DNA of 64,000 bases from CALCHA01 sp035548175 (lineage in GTDB: Bacteria > Planctomycetota > Phycisphaerae > WQYP01), in assembly GCA_035548175.1 (NCBI GenBank), contig DASZTO010000011.1:44223-108222 (forward strand), written 5' to 3'. The notes beneath the pieces are model-generated. The model saw nothing but the letters and a program-made list of their open reading frames with translations, did no database searches and was not told the DNA's origin. A program made the position numbers and the translations under genes. How positions within the stretch are numbered: the first letter of the stretch is position 1; each line of letters begins with the position of its first letter. Shown here in pieces: positions 39,074 through 49,500 of this stretch.

Positions 39074-42000
39074 TCACAGCCGCCGTCGCCGCCGCCGCGC
39101 CGCCAGCATCACGCTCCCCGCGGCCAGCAGCGCCAGCGACCCGGGCTCCGGCGCCGCCGACCCCGTTCCCGCCACCACCGCGAACCGCGGCAAGAGGTCC
39201 GCCCCGCCGCCCCCATCCCGCGGCAACGCCAGCATCAGCGTCCCATTCACTTCCACCGTCCCCGTGAAATCCACATCCACCGGCAGCGTCAGCATCGCCC
39301 CGGCATCCACGATCAACGTCCCATCGCCCGTGAGAACCTCTTCGCCGTCCTGCGAGAAATCGTAGTCGGCCCCGAACTCCACCGTCCCCGCGGCGCCCAC
39401 CTCCAGCGTGCCGCTCGACGCCGCGCCATCGCCCGCCGCCAGCAGCAGCGTCCCGCCGTCGACCGCCACCGTGCCGGTGTTGCTGAGCGTCATCCCCGCG
39501 GAAGCCGCCGCCGTGCCCTGCGTGATGCGCAGCAGCCCGGTGTTGATCAGCGCGCCTTTCACCGTGGCGGCGCCCGTCAGCACCAGCGTTCCGTGATTGG
39601 TCACGCCGCCGTTGAACTGCACCGTTCCGCCGCCCCGCACCGTCAGCGACGCTCCGCTCTGCACCGTCACGGCGTTGTTGAACACGAGCGTTTCGTTGAA
39701 ATATGGCGCCGTCGACGCCTGGATGTAGTTCAGCGTGTCGACCGTCGTAATCGTCGCCGGACCCGTCGCCGTCACCGGGCCGTTGAAATTCACCGGCACG
39801 CCCAGCAGTGGCGGGGAGGTCGACAGATCGCCGGCCAGCTCGATCGGATTGCTGAGCGTCAGCACCTGGCTCAGCAAGTTGGCTCCCGCATGCACGCGCA
39901 CCAGGCCGGTGCCCAGCGGAGTGTCGGTCAGCCATGCCGCGAGCGTTCCCTGGTTGACGTCGATCGTGCCGGAGTATTCGCCGGTCTGCGCCGCCATGAA
40001 CAGGAGACCCTCGGTGTTTTTCTGCATCGCGCCGCTGCCGGTGAGCCGCAGGTGCAGGGTTCCCGATTCCATCACGTACGCATCGGCGTTGACCGCCGCC
40101 CCGCCCACGGTCCCATACGCCAGGCCGTTCTGCCGGAGTTCCAGGTCCTTGAGCGCGAAAGTCGCGGAGCTGTCGGCAAGCGCAAAGTTCACCCCGCCGC
40201 CGTTGACCAGCAGGGTGTTATTTGCGGGCAGCGCGCCGGCGCTGTTGATGTCCAGATAACCCGCATCGGCGTAGGTCGGACCGGAATACGTATTCGTGCC
40301 GCCGAGGTCCAGGCCAAAGCGCCCCGATTTCACCAGCGACACCTGCCCGCCCGCATTGTCGGTGATGTTGGCGTCGATCTCCGCCGCGCCATCGACCGCG
40401 TGCACGAACAACTCGCCGCCGGCGCCGGGCGCACCGGCGGTTAAGACGCCGCCAGACATGATCGCGTGGTGCGGCTGGCCGCGCACGAGGTATCCGCCGG
40501 AGGCCAGCGTAAGCGTGTGCGATTGCAAATCGATCGTGGTATCCACGAAGAGGTCCACCGTCAGCGAGTTGACCGTCAGATCGCCCGTCAGCGAGCGCGT
40601 GCCCTGCGTCTGCTGCAAAAAGACGTTGTCCGTCGCCGCCGCCGCCGTCAACTGCGTCTGGTAGGTGGTGATCGGAACCACGCCGTCCGGCCCGTATGTG
40701 ACGAACATCGGCGACGCCACACTGCCGCCGATGGCCCAGCCCCCGATGATGCCGTTGCTCACCGCCGGCGCCGTTGTGATGAAAACCTTTCCCGTGCTCC
40801 CGCCGCCGTACTGCACCGGATTGGTCACAATGAAATCCACCATTGTGCCCGCATCGCGCGACAGGCTCGCCAGCGTTACCGACCCGACGGGCCCGGTCGT
40901 CGTCGCAAAGAGGCTGATCGCCGACGCGCCCACCGCCGCGTGCACCGGGCCGAACGATTCCGCCCCGGGATTCGCCGGCGTGCTCCACTGCTCCAGGTTC
41001 CCCCCATCGAGCGTGATGGGGATGCTGTCCGCCACCGCGTCGCTGGTCACGGACGCACCGCGATTGTCCACCACCAGCGACGCCCCGCGCTCGATGCTGA
41101 TCGAAGAGCTCGTCGCGATCCGCCCGCCATTGAGCAGCGTGAGTCGCGCCTGCAGCGTCGCATCGGTGATGCCGTTGTAGTTGTAATTCGGCCCGGAATT
41201 GAACCCCGGCGCGGGAATCACCGGTGCCATCGTGATCACCGTCGGGCCGGTGTAGGTGTTGTGCGCATTCGTGAGCGTGACGATCCCGTTGGTCGTCAAC
41301 CCGCCGCCCGACACCGCACCATCGATCTCCAGCGCCATCGGATCGGGCCCGCTGTTATCGAAGCTGGCCCCCAGAATCGAGCGATCACTCCCCAGGTCAA
41401 CGTCGCCCGAGAGCACGAAGTTTCCCGTCGGCCCCGTCCTGATAATCGCGCCCGTAAATAAAAACCCGGTCGCGTTATTGAGACGAATCGCCCCTGCCAC
41501 CGGCGGCGGCGACGCGCCGTTAAACAGCGCCAGCACCGCGTCCGTCGGCCCGACCGTCACCACGTTCCCCGGCCCCCCGAGCGGCGCCGCGCCTGGCGGA
41601 TCGCCATAAACATCCGCGATCAGCGTCCCCTGATTGACCGCAATCGGCGCCGCCGCCCCGGAGCCGATGTCGATCGCCGTCGCCGCGCCGAACCCGGTCT
41701 TCACAATCGGCCCCGCCAGCGCTCCCTGAATCGTCCCGCCGCTGACATCGATTTCATCGATCGCCGTCAGCGTCACGCCCGATCCGGTCGTCAGCGTTCC
41801 GGAGTTCATCAGCAGGCGCCCCACCGACACGTCGGCATTCAGCACCAGGTTTCCTGCCCCCTGCGTGAGCTGCCCCTGAATCGTCGCCGGCCCCTGGATC
41901 GTGATCGTCTGCCCCGGCGCCCCGAAATCCACATCGCTCCGGAACAGCGTCGTGCCGCTGAATTGGAACGACTTGCCCCCGATACTCACCGGCCCATCAA

Positions 42001-44266
42001 ACGTGCCGTTGCTCACGCCGCCGCTGGTGAGCCCGGCGGAGACGAAGGTTCCGCCGAATTCCGCCGATCCGGTGAACCACGCGGTGCCGTTGGTGAGCGT
42101 CGTGTTGCCCGAGACGCCGGTGTAGCCTGCGAAAACAAAGCTTCCGCCGGGCTCGATCAGATCGCCCTGCACCGAGACACCGCCCGTGACGACAACATTG
42201 CCGGTGGTGGAAGTTCCCGCCATGGCGCCGCCGAGGCTCAGCGCGCCGCCGCCCGAGATGCCCGGCAGCGTCAGTTGCGAACTGCCCCCGCCCAGGAAGA
42301 CGCTTCCGCTGTACGTCAGCGCCTGCGTCAGAGCCGCCATTCCCGACAGCCTTCCGCCCGCCAGATTCACGGCCCGGCCGATCACCTCCGCCGGATCGCC
42401 GGTGTTGAGCGTCAACGTGCCCTGAACATTCACCGGCGCCGCCGAATTTCCCAGCGCCGGATCTCCCGTGACCGTCAGGTTCGCGCCCGGCACAACCAGC
42501 AGCGCGCCGGTGAAAGAGTTGGCGGCGCCGAAGGTGGTGCTGCCGGCGACGCTGATCGCTCCAGCTCCGCCAATCGCGCCGTTGTATGTCCCCTGCAGCG
42601 AGCTGGGCGCCGAGACGTTCACCGGGCCGCTGGTCGAGACGTTCAGCGTTCCTCCGGCCGCGGTGATTTTTTCGTTGCTCAGGGTCACCCCGCTGGCGGT
42701 CGCCAACAGGCCGCCGGGATATACCGTGGTGCCGTCGGAATCCGCGCCGGTGCCCGCACCCAGCGCCGATGCATTGCCGAGCGTCAGCGTGCCGTACAGG
42801 TTCGTCGCCCCCGAGTAGCTGTTGGCCGCATCCAGTTCGACGTTGCTGCCCGGCTCGATGGTCAGGCCGGTGGTTCCGTTGCTGTCGGAAAGCGTCGCCG
42901 CGACGGTCAGCAGCGCACTGGATCCTGGAATGCCCAGGTGCAGCGTGTGGGTATCGCTGTCCGCTTTGAGCACCAGCCCCGGGCTCAGCGTTCCGCCGGT
43001 GGTGGTGCCCAGTGCGATGGCCGCGCCGCCGGGCATGGCGGAAAAGTCCAGCACATTCGTGCCGCCCGCGGTAAAGCTCCCCGAGTTCACCGCGATCTGC
43101 CCGCCCGTCGAACCCGCTTCGAGAAACGCCGCCGGATCGAGGTCCGCATCCAGCGCCACGGTCCCGCCGGCGAGCCTCACCGCGTGTGGGGCGAGACTGG
43201 CGCTCGCGGGATCGCTGCCGGCCGGCCGCGACAGCGTGAGCAGCCCGGCGTTGAGATCGACGCGTGATGCGTCAAGGAAACTTCCCCCGGCGCCGATGGT
43301 GAAACTTCCGCCGGCGAGAATCAGCCGGCCGCTGAGCAGGTTCGCGCGCGTGCTGGTGAAGTTGCCGCTGGTCACGGTGAGATTCGCCGGGCCGTCAATC
43401 GCTCCGGTGAACAGCAGCCCGCCCTGCACCGTGCCGTTGCCGATCGCCGCCAGCGAGCTGTCGGCGCTCACCGTGAGGGTGCCGCCGTAGTTTCCCGGCG
43501 AGAGGCTGGTGGATTTTCCAGCGAGCACGCCGCCGGCCAGATCGATTGGCTTGGTGTTGAGGTTGATGCCGTCCTGAATCGCCAGGACCCCCCCGGGATC
43601 GACCGTGGCCGCGCTGCTGGTGTAACCCAGCGCGCTGGAGCCGGCCGCCGTCAGAGTTCCGGAGGCCACCTCCAGCGCGCCGGTCCACCCGGAGTTGAAG
43701 CCGGTGAGGATCACTTCCCCGCTGCCCGCGACGGTGACGTCGGCAGACCCGCTGAGCATTCCGCTGACCGTCAGCGCCCGCGGAAACAGCGCGCCACCGC
43801 TCAGGACGGCGGCATTGTTGTTGGCGATCGTCAGCGGCGAGCTCAGGGTGAGGGGCACGCTGATGGAATTGGCGCCCGTGCCGGACGCGGCTTCCACCGT
43901 GATGTGCGCCGAGCCGCTGGAAACCGAAAAGGTCAAGGCATTGGGATTTGTGCGCGCCACCGCAATGCCGGGCGCGGAATCGAAGATGAGCGCACCGAGG
44001 GTCACCGGCGTGTCCACCGTGATCGTGTGAAGGGTGCCGAGCGGACCGAGCGTCGCGGTCTGATCGATGCCGTTGGGGATGCTGGGATTGCTCGACCAGT
44101 TGGCGGCGTTCGACCACACGCCGCTGGCGTCAGAGATCCAGGTGCCATCCTGCGCGAACAGGGGCCCCGCGGCGGCGGCGGCAAGGACTAACGCCGCGAT
44201 GGCCGGGTCGCCGCGACGGGCGAGAGGGCGCAGCAAACGTGCGAAGTGCAATGGGTCGATAGTCAT
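39074..44266 (-). CDS. Giant autotransporter-strand-repeat protein with PEP-CTERM tail
   Basis: A 1730-aa secreted protein. It starts with a signal peptide (LAAAAAGPLFAQ) and WISDASGVWSNAANWSSNPS, a motif of autotransporter-associated beta-strand proteins. More than 1500 residues of Gly/Ser/Thr-rich parallel-beta repeats follow, with units like GGTLTVS, TLTLSNPIEL and NTYTGPT. It ends APEPGSLALLAAGSVMLAAR plus an Arg cluster, a PEP-CTERM sorting tail. Family knowledge: an exosortase would cut the tail and fix the protein on the surface; no exosortase gene is in the window. GGGAGAAGCACC precedes ATG 44266. It is likely a surface or matrix protein. Confidence 0.85.
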   Translation of the reverse strand: MTIDPLHFARLLRPLARRGDPAIAALVLAAAAAGPLFAQDGTWISDASGVWSNAANWSSNPSIPNGIDQTATLGPLGTLHTITVDTPVTLGALIFDSAPGIAVARTNPNALTFSVSSGSAHITVEAASGTGANSISVPLTLSSPLTIANNNAAVLSGGALFPRALTVSGMLSGSADVTVAGSGEVILTGFNSGWTGALEVASGTLTAAGSSALGYTSSAATVDPGGVLAIQDGINLNTKPIDLAGGVLAGKSTSLSPGNYGGTLTVSADSSLAAIGNGTVQGGLLFTGAIDGPANLTVTSGNFTSTRANLLSGRLILAGGSFTIGAGGSFLDASRVDLNAGLLTLSRPAGSDPASASLAPHAVRLAGGTVALDADLDPAAFLEAGSTGGQIAVNSGSFTAGGTNVLDFSAMPGGAAIALGTTTGGTLSPGLVLKADSDTHTLHLGIPGSSALLTVAATLSDSNGTTGLTIEPGSNVELDAANSYSGATNLYGTLTLGNASALGAGTGADSDGTTVYPGGLLATASGVTLSNEKITAAGGTLNVSTSGPVNVSAPSSLQGTYNGAIGGAGAISVAGSTTFGAANSFTGALLVVPGANLTVTGDPALGNSAAPVNVQGTLTLNTGDPAEVIGRAVNLAGGRLSGMAALTQALTYSGSVFLGGGSSQLTLPGISGGGALSLGGAMAGTSTTGNVVVTGGVSVQGDLIEPGGSFVFAGYTGVSGNTTLTNGTAWFTGSAEFGGTFVSAGLTSGGVSNGTFDGPVSIGGKSFQFSGTTLFRSDVDFGAPGQTITIQGPATIQGQLTQGAGNLVLNADVSVGRLLMNSGTLTTGSGVTLTAIDEIDVSGGTIQGALAGPIVKTGFGAATAIDIGSGAAAPIAVNQGTLIADVYGDPPGAAPLGGPGNVVTVGPTDAVLALFNGASPPPVAGAIRLNNATGFLFTGAIIRTGPTGNFVLSGDVDLGSDRSILGASFDNSGPDPMALEIDGAVSGGGLTTNGIVTLTNAHNTYTGPTVITMAPVIPAPGFNSGPNYNYNGITDATLQARLTLLNGGRIATSSSISIERGASLVVDNRGASVTSDAVADSIPITLDGGNLEQWSTPANPGAESFGPVHAAVGASAISLFATTTGPVGSVTLASLSRDAGTMVDFIVTNPVQYGGGSTGKVFITTAPAVSNGIIGGWAIGGSVASPMFVTYGPDGVVPITTYQTQLTAAAATDNVFLQQTQGTRSLTGDLTVNSLTVDLFVDTTIDLQSHTLTLASGGYLVRGQPHHAIMSGGVLTAGAPGAGGELFVHAVDGAAEIDANITDNAGGQVSLVKSGRFGLDLGGTNTYSGPTYADAGYLDINSAGALPANNTLLVNGGGVNFALADSSATFALKDLELRQNGLAYGTVGGAAVNADAYVMESGTLHLRLTGSGAMQKNTEGLLFMAAQTGEYSGTIDVNQGTLAAWLTDTPLGTGLVRVHAGANLLSQVLTLSNPIELAGDLSTSPPLLGVPVNFNGPVTATGPATITTVDTLNYIQASTAPYFNETLVFNNAVTVQSGASLTVRGGGTVQFNGGVTNHGTLVLTGAATVKGALINTGLLRITQGTAAASAGMTLSNTGTVAVDGGTLLLAAGDGAASSGTLEVGAAGTVEFGADYDFSQDGEEVLTGDGTLIVDAGAMLTLPVDVDFTGTVEVNGTLMLALPRDGGGGADLLPRFAVVAGTGSAAPEPGSLALLAAGSVMLAARRRRRRL

Positions 44267-44458
44267 GCGGTGCTTCTCCCGAGCAAGCGGAACGTTGCAA
44301 GGTGGTGACGGTGCATAACATGCGCAAGGGTTGGTGGTTGTCAACTCCGCGCGAAGGGGGGCGGGGCGCGGGGGTGCGCGGCGGGCGGGGCGCACGGATG
44401 AGCGGCTGGGTGGTTGCCATCGGTGGAATCTCGCACTATAAGTATGAGCAGCGGTGGT

Positions 44459-44474
44459 TGGCACGCGGGTTGCA
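44459..44474 (+). promoter_or_regulatory. Sigma-54 (-24/-12) promoter of rpoN
   Basis: TGGCACGCGGGTTGCA matches the sigma-54 consensus TGGCACG-N4-TTGCA at every defined base. GG and GC are separated by exactly 10 nt. The predicted start point is about 12 nt downstream, leaving a 40-nt leader before the rpoN ATG at 44526. Confidence 0.7.
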
Positions 44475-44525
44475 ACGCTGGTCAGCTATACAGCTCGTGG
44501 GAATTTCCCTAAAGATTGGCCCTCT

Positions 44526-46025
44526 ATGAGATTAGATACGTCCCAGCACATGCGCATGGAGCAGCGAATGAAGCTCGCTCCACGCATGATTCAATCCATG
44601 GAAATCCTCCAGTTGCCCCTGATGGCCCTGGAGGAGCGGATTGAACAGGAGCTTCAGGCCAATCCCGTGCTGGAACGCAAGGAATCTGAATTCGAGTCCC
44701 CGGATTTGACGCCGGTGGCGGGAATTCCCAAGGAAGCGACCGCTCCGGCCGAGCCGGCGGCCGGGGAGGCGGGGGCTGAGGAAAAAACGGCGCCGGAAAT
44801 TTCGGACCGGGAGATCGATCAGTATCTGCAGGACCAGGCGGACTGGGCGTCGCTGAACCGGGGATCGCGGGTGCGCTCGACGGGGGAGCGCGACGCCAAG
44901 ATGGACGCCATGGCGAACACGGCGGCGCGCGGGGCGAGTTTGCAGGAAGCCCTGACGCGGCAGTGGGATCTGGTCGAAACCAGCGACAAGATACGGCGCG
45001 CGGGATACATCCTGATCGACTGGGTGACGGACGCGGGGCTGATCACGGATTCCCTGGAGACGATTGCCGAGAAGATGCCTTCGGATTTGGCGCTGGAGGA
45101 TCTGGAGGCGGCGTTGCCGGTGTTGCAGCAGCGGTTGGAGCCGCCGGGGATTTGTGCGCGGAACGTGCAGGAATGTCTGCTGCTGCAAATTGACGCATGG
45201 GAGCGGGAGAAGGATGTCGATTTGACGGTGCCGCGGGCATTGGTGCAGAGTTACCTGCACGATCTGGAGATGAACCGGCTGCCGCAAATTGCGCGGAAGA
45301 GCGGGTTTACGATCGATCAGATCAACCAGGCGAAGGAGTTTTTGAAGCACCTGACGCTTCGTCCGGGGAGTCTGCTGGGGGAGAACCGCGTGCCGACGGT
45401 GACGCCGGACGCGGCGGTGGAGCGGGATGAGGACACGGGGGAGTACACGATTCGGCTGACGGACGGGCATACGCCAAGGCTGTACATCAACGAGATTTAC
45501 AAGCGGATGGCCAAGACCAAGGCGGTGGACAGCAAGACGCGGGAGTTCATTGCGAACAACATCCGCAATGCGCGGTGGCTGATCGAGTCGATCGAGCAGC
45601 GGCGGAACACGCTGTTGCGGGTGTTGAAGGTGGTGGTGGAGGCGCAAAAGGAGTTTCTGGAGCATGGGCCGCAGTACATGAAGCCGCTGCCGATGATTGG
45701 GGTGGCGGATCAATTGGGGATTCATGTGGGCACCGTAAGTCGGGCGGTGGCGGAGAAATACGTACAGACGCCGCGGGGTATTTTTCCGTTGCGGATGTTC
45801 TTCACGGGGGGGACGGAGAACGCGGAGGGGGAGGCGATGAGCTGGGACGCGGTGAAGGCGAAGCTGGGGGAGATCATTGCGAACGAGGACAAGGGGAATC
45901 CTTTGTCGGATGATGAGATTGTGGTGAAGTTGAAGGAGCAGGGGATCGATCTGGCGCGGCGGACGGTGGCGAAGTACCGGAAGATCGCGGCGATACCGCC
46001 GGCGCGGCGGCGGAAGGTGTTTTGA
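44526..46025 (+). CDS. rpoN: RNA polymerase sigma-54 factor
   Basis: A 499-aa protein. Region I is Gln/Leu-rich (MEQRMKLAPRMIQSMEILQL, EERIEQELQANPVLE) and contacts activators and the -12 fork. Region II is an acidic linker. The core-binding and HTH domains follow, and the C-terminus carries the RpoN box ARRTVAKYR that reads the -24 element. Start ATG 44526 is at the beginning of region I. It directs core polymerase to -24/-12 promoters and needs an AAA+ activator; none is encoded in this window. A perfect sigma-54 promoter lies 50 nt upstream, so it may be autoregulated. Confidence 0.95.
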   Translation: MRLDTSQHMRMEQRMKLAPRMIQSMEILQLPLMALEERIEQELQANPVLERKESEFESPDLTPVAGIPKEATAPAEPAAGEAGAEEKTAPEISDREIDQYLQDQADWASLNRGSRVRSTGERDAKMDAMANTAARGASLQEALTRQWDLVETSDKIRRAGYILIDWVTDAGLITDSLETIAEKMPSDLALEDLEAALPVLQQRLEPPGICARNVQECLLLQIDAWEREKDVDLTVPRALVQSYLHDLEMNRLPQIARKSGFTIDQINQAKEFLKHLTLRPGSLLGENRVPTVTPDAAVERDEDTGEYTIRLTDGHTPRLYINEIYKRMAKTKAVDSKTREFIANNIRNARWLIESIEQRRNTLLRVLKVVVEAQKEFLEHGPQYMKPLPMIGVADQLGIHVGTVSRAVAEKYVQTPRGIFPLRMFFTGGTENAEGEAMSWDAVKAKLGEIIANEDKGNPLSDDEIVVKLKEQGIDLARRTVAKYRKIAAIPPARRRKVF

Positions 46026-46064
46026 GGGGGCGAGGGTGGGGTTTTCTTCGATGTATCCGGGATG

Positions 46065-46128
46065 TTTTGCAAAAAACGTTGAGTTTTTGTCGTTGTGTTT
46101 TTGCAAACGTGGGGTTTTTGTGCTTGTG
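46065..46128. repeat. Two tandem T-rich repeats downstream of rpoN
   Basis: TTTTGCAAAAAACGTTGAGT with TTTTGTCGTTGTG and TTTTTGCAAACGTGGGGTTT with TTGTGCTTGTG are two adjacent, similar copies of about 32 bp. The area is unusually T-rich for this genome and could act in rpoN termination. Confidence 0.5.
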
Positions 46129-46263
46129 TATGAGGTTTTTGGGGAAATTTGACAGAGGGTGGGGCCGGCGGCTTGAGCACGAAGCCAGGAAGGGATGAAG
46201 ACCACGAAGTTTTTTGGGGGTTGGGTCATGGCGCAGTGCTCCTCATTGTCTATAGAGGGGAGC

Positions 46264-46290
46264 TGCGCCCAGTTTGTGCGCACAGAGACG
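46264..46290. repeat. GCGCCCAGTTTGTGCGCACAGAG site, inverted copy of 7850-7875
   Basis: TGCGCCCAGTTTGTGCGCACAGAGACG matches the reverse complement of 7849-7875 with one mismatch in about 26 bases. A weaker partner, GCCAGATTGTGCGCGCG, follows about 100 nt later, as at the first locus. The rest of 46026-46523 holds no recognisable gene. Confidence 0.5.
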
Positions 46291-46523
46291 GGGGGTGATT
46301 TGAGGTAAGGGGTTGGGGTTACTGGGGTTGGGGGATTTATTTTGGGGATTGTAGCGGTGTGGGGCGTGCCAGATTGTGCGCGCGGGGGGGGGCTAAACGC
46401 GACGGTGCGCGGCGGCGATGTGAAGGAGTGGGCGATGGTCCGAAGTCCGCGGGGGTCTGGCGGCACGTTGGATGGAAAACCCGGAGGTGCTTGAGCAGGC
46501 GAGGCATGGGGGCTTCGTTTGAG

Positions 46524-49500
46524 TCAGGTGATTGTGATCAGGGGTGCGGCTTTGCAGGCTTTGTAGTTGGCGTCGAGGTCGGGGGAGAGGAGGAGGAGGG
46601 CTTTGAGGCGGCGGGCGACTTCGGAGAAGTAGGTGAGTTCGTCGAGTTTGAGAGCGCGGCCAAGGACTTTGTATTCGCGGTAGGAGAGCCATTTTTTGAG
46701 GACGGGGTATCCGCCGATGGTCATGGCGTAGACGTCGTTGGGGACGTTGGCCCAGACGGTGGTGGGGTTGATGTAGAGATCGACAGCTTCGGTGGGATTG
46801 TCGGGGTTGGGCTTGACGTTGCCTTTGCCGCACATGACGGCGTTTTTCTGGCCGCGGAAGCCCCAGCCGGCTTCGACCTTGGTATCGCGGGGTTCTTCGA
46901 TGTTGGAGTTGTCGGATTTGGAAGGGATGGCGATGTTGCGGAGTTCGGGGCGGATTTTTCCGGAGGTGACGCCGGGGACGGGCTTGTCGGGGAGGAGGAG
47001 GTCGGCGATTTTTCGGCCGAGGTCGGCGGAGGAATTGAGGAGTTCGATATTGGCGGGGATGGGGATGCGGGGCCAGTCTTGGCGGAGTGCCGCCTGGGAT
47101 TCGGTTCGGTAGGATGGTGACCAAAGAACCGCGACCACGTGGTGGAAGAGACGGTCCGCAATTTCGAGCGCTTTCGGAGTCAGGTTGCCTGCGTTGTCGT
47201 ACGGCAGTAAGCCTTCGTTCGCAGCGAACTTTTCGATGATTTCGACCGCGATGTTTGGGGAGACTTGGTGACCGTATAGGCCGGATTCTTGTACGAGGAA
47301 GCGAGGGAAGCAAAACCCACCAAGATCAATAAGATTTACGTCGGATAGAGAATTGGCGACGAGTGGGAGCGGGGCCGGCCCACGGCGCACCTTCTTTGCA
47401 GCGATGAGCAATAGATTGTCGCTGCCCTTAAACGACGGGCATCCCGCCATGTGGCTGTTCAACTGTGGGCTTGGTCGGCTTACGAGTTGCTGCCGGCCTT
47501 CGTAGTACAGCCATCGCTGGTCAAAGGGGCGGAACAAGAATCGTTTGAACTTTTCCTGCGTTGGCGCCTCGCCTAAGAGTGCGTGTCTCGCGGGGACCGG
47601 TTCGAATCCGCTGCCCGCCTCCATCGCACGCGGGTAGTTGGCGGCGATTTGAGAATCCGAGATAGACTCGTCGAGGTACTCCGAAATCCTTTGCGTCAGC
47701 TCCGGCAGGTCGATGCTAGTAACGAATTCATCTCGGCGGGTCAGGACTGCGCTGAACTGGCCGGGCATGATCTCGGTGAGGGAGGGCCATTTGTCGAAGT
47801 CGTCGGCACCGCTGACGTCCGACAAAACGTATCGGTTGGCCGGGCCGGGGTGGACTTGCGTGTAGGCAGCGCTCGGGTCGGCCAAGCTCAGCGTATTGAC
47901 CAACTCGCGACGTTTATCGTTTGCCATTCCCCAAAGGTTACGCACTAATATCGTTGGCGACGAGGAGTCCCCTTCGTCGCGGGATCTGATGAAGGTTGTA
48001 ATGGCCGTGCCGACTTGTATGCCTATTGGCTGCGTGTCAGTGGTAAACATTGATTGGTCGGGGAGTCCTTCAGGCGTCCTCTTTCCTGTGCGATATTTAT
48101 CGCCGTTGCACCGATCAATCCACATTTTATCGAAGTTTTTGACCAGGCTTTCGCGCATGATCGGGTGGGACAGGCCGTCGATCCAAGAATAGTTACTGAT
48201 GTACGATACTATGCCTTTTTTGTTGACTTCTCCGATACGGCGTTCTGCCAATCGGAAGAAGCGCACGTACAGGTCATCGAGGACTTGTTTCGAGATGCCG
48301 TACTTGTCTCGTAACCCCTCTTTATAGGGGGCGATGAGGTCGGCCTCTTCATCCTGGGCCACTCCGACAAATCCGTTATAAGGAGGATTTCCAAGAATCA
48401 CTAGTATGGGCGCGTCCCGCTTCACGCGCCTCGCCGCCTCCTGTTCTTGTTGAAGGAACGGAAACGCGAGGCTTTGCTTCGCGCCCTTTGGCGGTTCCCA
48501 CCCGGTCAGTGCGTTTGTGAGAAATATTTCCGCACGTTCAGTGGGAGCGAGTTTTGTGCCGAGCTGGCGGAGGAGAGTGGCGAGTTGGAGGTGGGAGACG
48601 ACGTAGGGTGCGGGGAGGATTTCGAAGCCGAAGATGCGGGAGGTGAGGGCTTTTTTGGTTTTGGCGGCGGAGGCGGCGCCGTGGCCGTTGTCTTTGTGTG
48701 TTTGGTGGATGCGTTTGGCGACTTCGAGGAGGTAGGAGCCGGTGCCGCAGGCGGGGTCGAGGACGTAGACGTTGTCGTCGGCGAGACCGTCGTCGATTTT
48801 GAGTTCGGAGCGGAGGAGCTGGTCGACGCGGCCGACCATGTACTGGACGATTTCGGGGGGCGTGTACCAGACGCCGAGCTCTTTGCGGAGTTCGGGGTCG
48901 AATTCCTGGAGGAAGGGTTCGTAGAAGAGGGTGATGGCGTGGTCGCGGTCGAAGTTTTTGAAGAAGGCGTCGGGAAGGACGTGGTTGAGGGAGGAAGTGG
49001 CCCAGTCGAGGGGTTCGCGGAGGTGGAGGTCGGCGAGGCGTTTGGGGCGGGCGATTTCTTCGTAGAGGTCGCCGATGAGGGGGAGCGCGAGGTATTCGGA
49101 GGCGTCTTTCCAATCGAACATGGGCGGGACGCCCATGCCACGGGGTTGTGATTCGCGCCAGAGCATCCATCCGGAGAAGAGGCCGTAGAAGAGGGTTTGG
49201 ATGAGTGAGGAGCGGAAGAAGTGGAGGCCGTCGGGGCCGTGGAAATGGAGGCCGAGGGATTGTTCCATGGCGTGCTGAAGGGGTTCGAGGGCTTCGGGTT
49301 TTTGGGATTCGAGGCGGCGGAGTGCTTCGCGGGCGTGGCGGGCGAGGTCGGCGGCGAGGTCTTTGGGGCGGGAGATGGGGGCATTGCGGCGCATGGCGCT
49401 GGTGAGGAAGTCGGTGAGTTGGGCGGATTTGGTTTCGGCGAGTTTTTCGGGGGAGATACGCCAGAATTCCTTTGGGTCGGCGGCGAGGGTGCAGCGGGCT

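Noticed and set aside
46026..46523. Small RNA or gene downstream of rpoN
   Set aside because: Only T-rich tandem repeats and a palindrome are visible; no conserved RNA fold or coding frame with a ribosome-binding site could be recognised.
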